From CAG-877 sp963645945 (GTDB taxonomy: Bacteria; Bacillota_I; Bacilli_A; RF39; UBA660): DNA of 64,000 nt. The position numbers and the translations under genes were made by a program. The stretch spans positions 1 through 64,000 of the forward strand of contig CAVIUA010000003.1 in assembly GCA_963645945.1 (NCBI GenBank), given 5' to 3'. Positions 62,670 to 64,000 of the stretch are shown piece by piece. Position 1 is the stretch's first letter, and each line of letters starts with the position of its first letter. The notes under the pieces are model-generated. The model was not told the DNA's origin. It saw nothing but the letters and a program-made list of their open reading frames with translations, and did not search any database.

Positions 62670-62948
62670 CTAACTATAACGACTTTCTTCATCTATTTGA
62701 GCTAAGACTTCTTGTACCATATCTAATTCTTTTGGATCTGTTATATCTTCTAATTTTCCATTACCAGAAACTAGATTATATGATGAAACATATATTCTTT
62801 TACGTCCATTTTTATCAATTGAATGATCTGTATATCCAAAATATGTTTTACCAGTATCTTCTGAATCAAATGTAAAAAGAATATCACACTCTACTTCTTT
62901 ACCGTCTTTTAAAATTATGATTTTTTCTTCATTTTCTAAGTATTCCAT
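62670..62948 (-). CDS. DUF1292 family protein
   Basis: 92 residues. The pattern KIIILKDGKEVECDILFTFDSEDTGKTYFGYTDHS and the acidic end EVLAQIDEESRYS fit the DUF1292 (YrzB) family, small conserved Firmicutes proteins of unknown role. It heads the two-gene set with the 980-residue protein. Confidence 0.75.
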   Translation of the reverse strand: MEYLENEEKIIILKDGKEVECDILFTFDSEDTGKTYFGYTDHSIDKNGRKRIYVSSYNLVSGNGKLEDITDPKELDMVQEVLAQIDEESRYS

Positions 62949-63013
62949 ACATTTTCAACTCCTCTTTATTACTTCACTTTAATTATATATTAGACAATAA
63001 TAAATGTCAATTT

Positions 63014-63532
63014 TTAAGATGCCAATTTTATTTCAATACTTTTGTTTTTTTCTATTTTTTTATTTGCTTTTATTATAATAGTATATACAGTTTCTTGTTT
63101 TTTTTCTTTTGGAAGGTTTGCTGTTATTTCATATTCTTCCAAGTTAGCTAAAAGATTTTTATCATTTTTATTTTTATATAGCTTTAATTCTACATCGTTT
63201 TCTAAAGTGTTAATTGATATTTTATAATCAATTTTTTTTGAATTTATCTTTTTTTCTTTATAATTTGTTATTCTAAAACTATAACTCTTTAATGCGTCTT
63301 CTTTTAAATTTGAAATATCTACATTAAAGGTACTATTAACACCCTTTTCAATAATTGGTATTACTATATCAGCACTTTGTTTTTTATCATATTCTTTTTT
63401 CTTATTTACAGCTACAAATGCTAGAATTATTACTATTATTAATAACGCTATAAAAGATATTAATAATATTTTTTCAGCTTCTGTTTTTTTTGGTTTAGCT
63501 TTTGTTTTTTTATTAATTTTTTTCTTTGACAT
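63014..63532 (-). CDS. Membrane-anchored protein, function unknown
   Basis: 172 residues. A basic N-terminus (MSKKKINKKTKAKPKKTE), one membrane span at about 22-44, and an external domain of about 125 residues with beta-strand character (FNVDISNLKEDALKSYSFRITNYKEKK). No Cys and no enzyme motif. It starts 11 bases after the gene at 63544, so the two are likely co-expressed and may act together. Confidence 0.65.
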   Translation of the reverse strand: MSKKKINKKTKAKPKKTEAEKILLISFIALLIIVIILAFVAVNKKKEYDKKQSADIVIPIIEKGVNSTFNVDISNLKEDALKSYSFRITNYKEKKINSKKIDYKISINTLENDVELKLYKNKNDKNLLANLEEYEITANLPKEKKQETVYTIIIKANKKIEKNKSIEIKLAS

Positions 63533-63543
63533 ATTTACACTTC

Positions 63544-64000
63544 CTAACTATTCAATTTCGTAATGACATCTAAAAATATATTTTTTAAATGAGTTTTATC
63601 TTCATCAGATAATGTCTTTTCTATTATTGACGATGAAGTATCTTCATCTATTTTTATTTTGTTATTAACCTTAGTATTTATTGTTACATCAAAATTCAAT
63701 GGTTCATTATTTATTTCTGTTCGTATAGTTAACTGTTGCTCCTGATTATATGATTTACCTTTTTTTAGGTTTAGAAGATTCATTATATAATTGATAGAAA
63801 CTTCTTTATTATTATTGACTATGTTTAAATCAAAAAGTATTCCAGTTTTTGTTTTTTCAATATTTATAGTACCTATTTTTTGATTTTCTGTGTAAAGAAT
63901 TAATTCTTTTGATTTTTCTTTACTGATATATTCATATTTATATTTTTCATTATTGATTGCAATTTCTCCAAGGCCTTCGTTTTTGCTTTTACATTCATAA
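63544..64000 (-). CDS. C-terminal part of a gene running off the window end
   Basis: The frame is open from the stop at 63544 to the last base, at least 150 codons, so the ATG near 63783 is internal. Visible residues (CKSKNEGLGEIAINNEKYKYEYISKEKSKELILYT...NLLNLKKGKSYNQEQQLTIRTEIN) are beta-rich and Lys/Asn/Glu-rich with no known motif. A domain exposed to the outside, like its downstream neighbour, is possible. The start lies beyond the window. Confidence 0.6.
   Translation of the reverse strand, partial: YECKSKNEGLGEIAINNEKYKYEYISKEKSKELILYTENQKIGTINIEKTKTGILFDLNIVNNNKEVSINYIMNLLNLKKGKSYNQEQQLTIRTEINNEPLNFDVTINTKVNNKIKIDEDTSSSIIEKTLSDEDKTHLKNIFLDVITKLNS

Noticed and set aside
1..64000. Mycoplasma-type genetic code (TGA as Trp)
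   Set aside because: TGA is used as a stop and all conserved tryptophans looked at are TGG, so the standard bacterial code applies.

Overview
The window is very AT-rich DNA with standard stop usage: TGA ends genes, and tryptophan is TGG. It has strong AGGAGG-type ribosome binding sites, sigma-A-type promoters and many U-tailed hairpin terminators. Gene content is that of a low-GC Gram-positive bacterium: MraY, FtsW/RodA, a PASTA-bearing class B PBP, SipW/TasA systems, a sortase-type surface protein, a TlyA homologue, acetate kinase and DUF1292. An uncultured, host-associated Bacillota (Bacilli, RF39-like or Mollicutes-related) fits best, but that placement is inference. Almost all genes lie on the minus strand. 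No rRNA, tRNA or CRISPR array was seen.

Left part (1-8.3 kb): tandem copies of a small hydrophobic peptide gene with a convergent antisense RNA, which resembles a type I toxin-antitoxin array; a NatAB-like ABC exporter; three TIM44-like/zinc-ribbon paralogues, one frameshifted; threonylcarbamoyl-AMP synthase; an EamA permease; a decayed RelE/ParE-like toxin; FtsW/RodA.

Surface-fibre part (8.3-36.3 kb): three loci of SipW/TasA type. Locus A (8.3-12.5 kb) and locus B (18.8-24.0 kb) each pair TasA-like subunits with a membrane-embedded SipW-type signal peptidase and a DUF5305 protein. Locus B also carries a surface protein with a Hint (intein-like) domain, and a membrane-bound LuxR-type regulator lies upstream. 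Locus C (32.7-36.3 kb) has two TasA-like proteins and a 784-residue surface protein but no peptidase, so it probably depends on A or B. Between these lie an MTA/SAH nucleosidase, a frameshifted giant gene with HEAT-like repeats and an archaeal-CCA-like nucleotidyltransferase domain, an SDR operon, and a two-component system followed by a MacB-like ABC exporter and HtrA.

Cell-wall part (36.6-54.5 kb): MraY, a coiled-coil protein, a Nudix hydrolase and an ABC-F ATPase preceded by a leader peptide and attenuator. After these comes the class B PBP gene, cut in two by an element of about 10.5 kb. The cut lies exactly at the PBP's SxN catalytic motif. The element shares a 4-bp core (TTGC) at both junctions, and clean excision would restore a 634-codon PBP gene. 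It encodes a large serine recombinase and a tightly overlapped ten-gene operon: Nudix, thymidylate-kinase-like, ASCH, three methyltransferases, AlaDH/PNT-like dehydrogenase, AlkZ-like DNA glycosylase with the QxQ motif, a class I aminoacyl-tRNA-synthetase-like ligase lacking room for an anticodon domain, and SpeD. I read this as a cryptic biosynthetic cluster for a DNA-reactive small molecule with self-protection. It is the strongest candidate for an undescribed system here. No conjugation genes were seen in the element.

Right part (54.5-64 kb): a P-loop protein, a sortase-type beta-helix surface protein, TlyA, diacylglycerol kinase, acetate kinase, a 980-residue coiled-coil protein, a DUF1292 protein, a membrane-anchored protein and a gene running off the window end.
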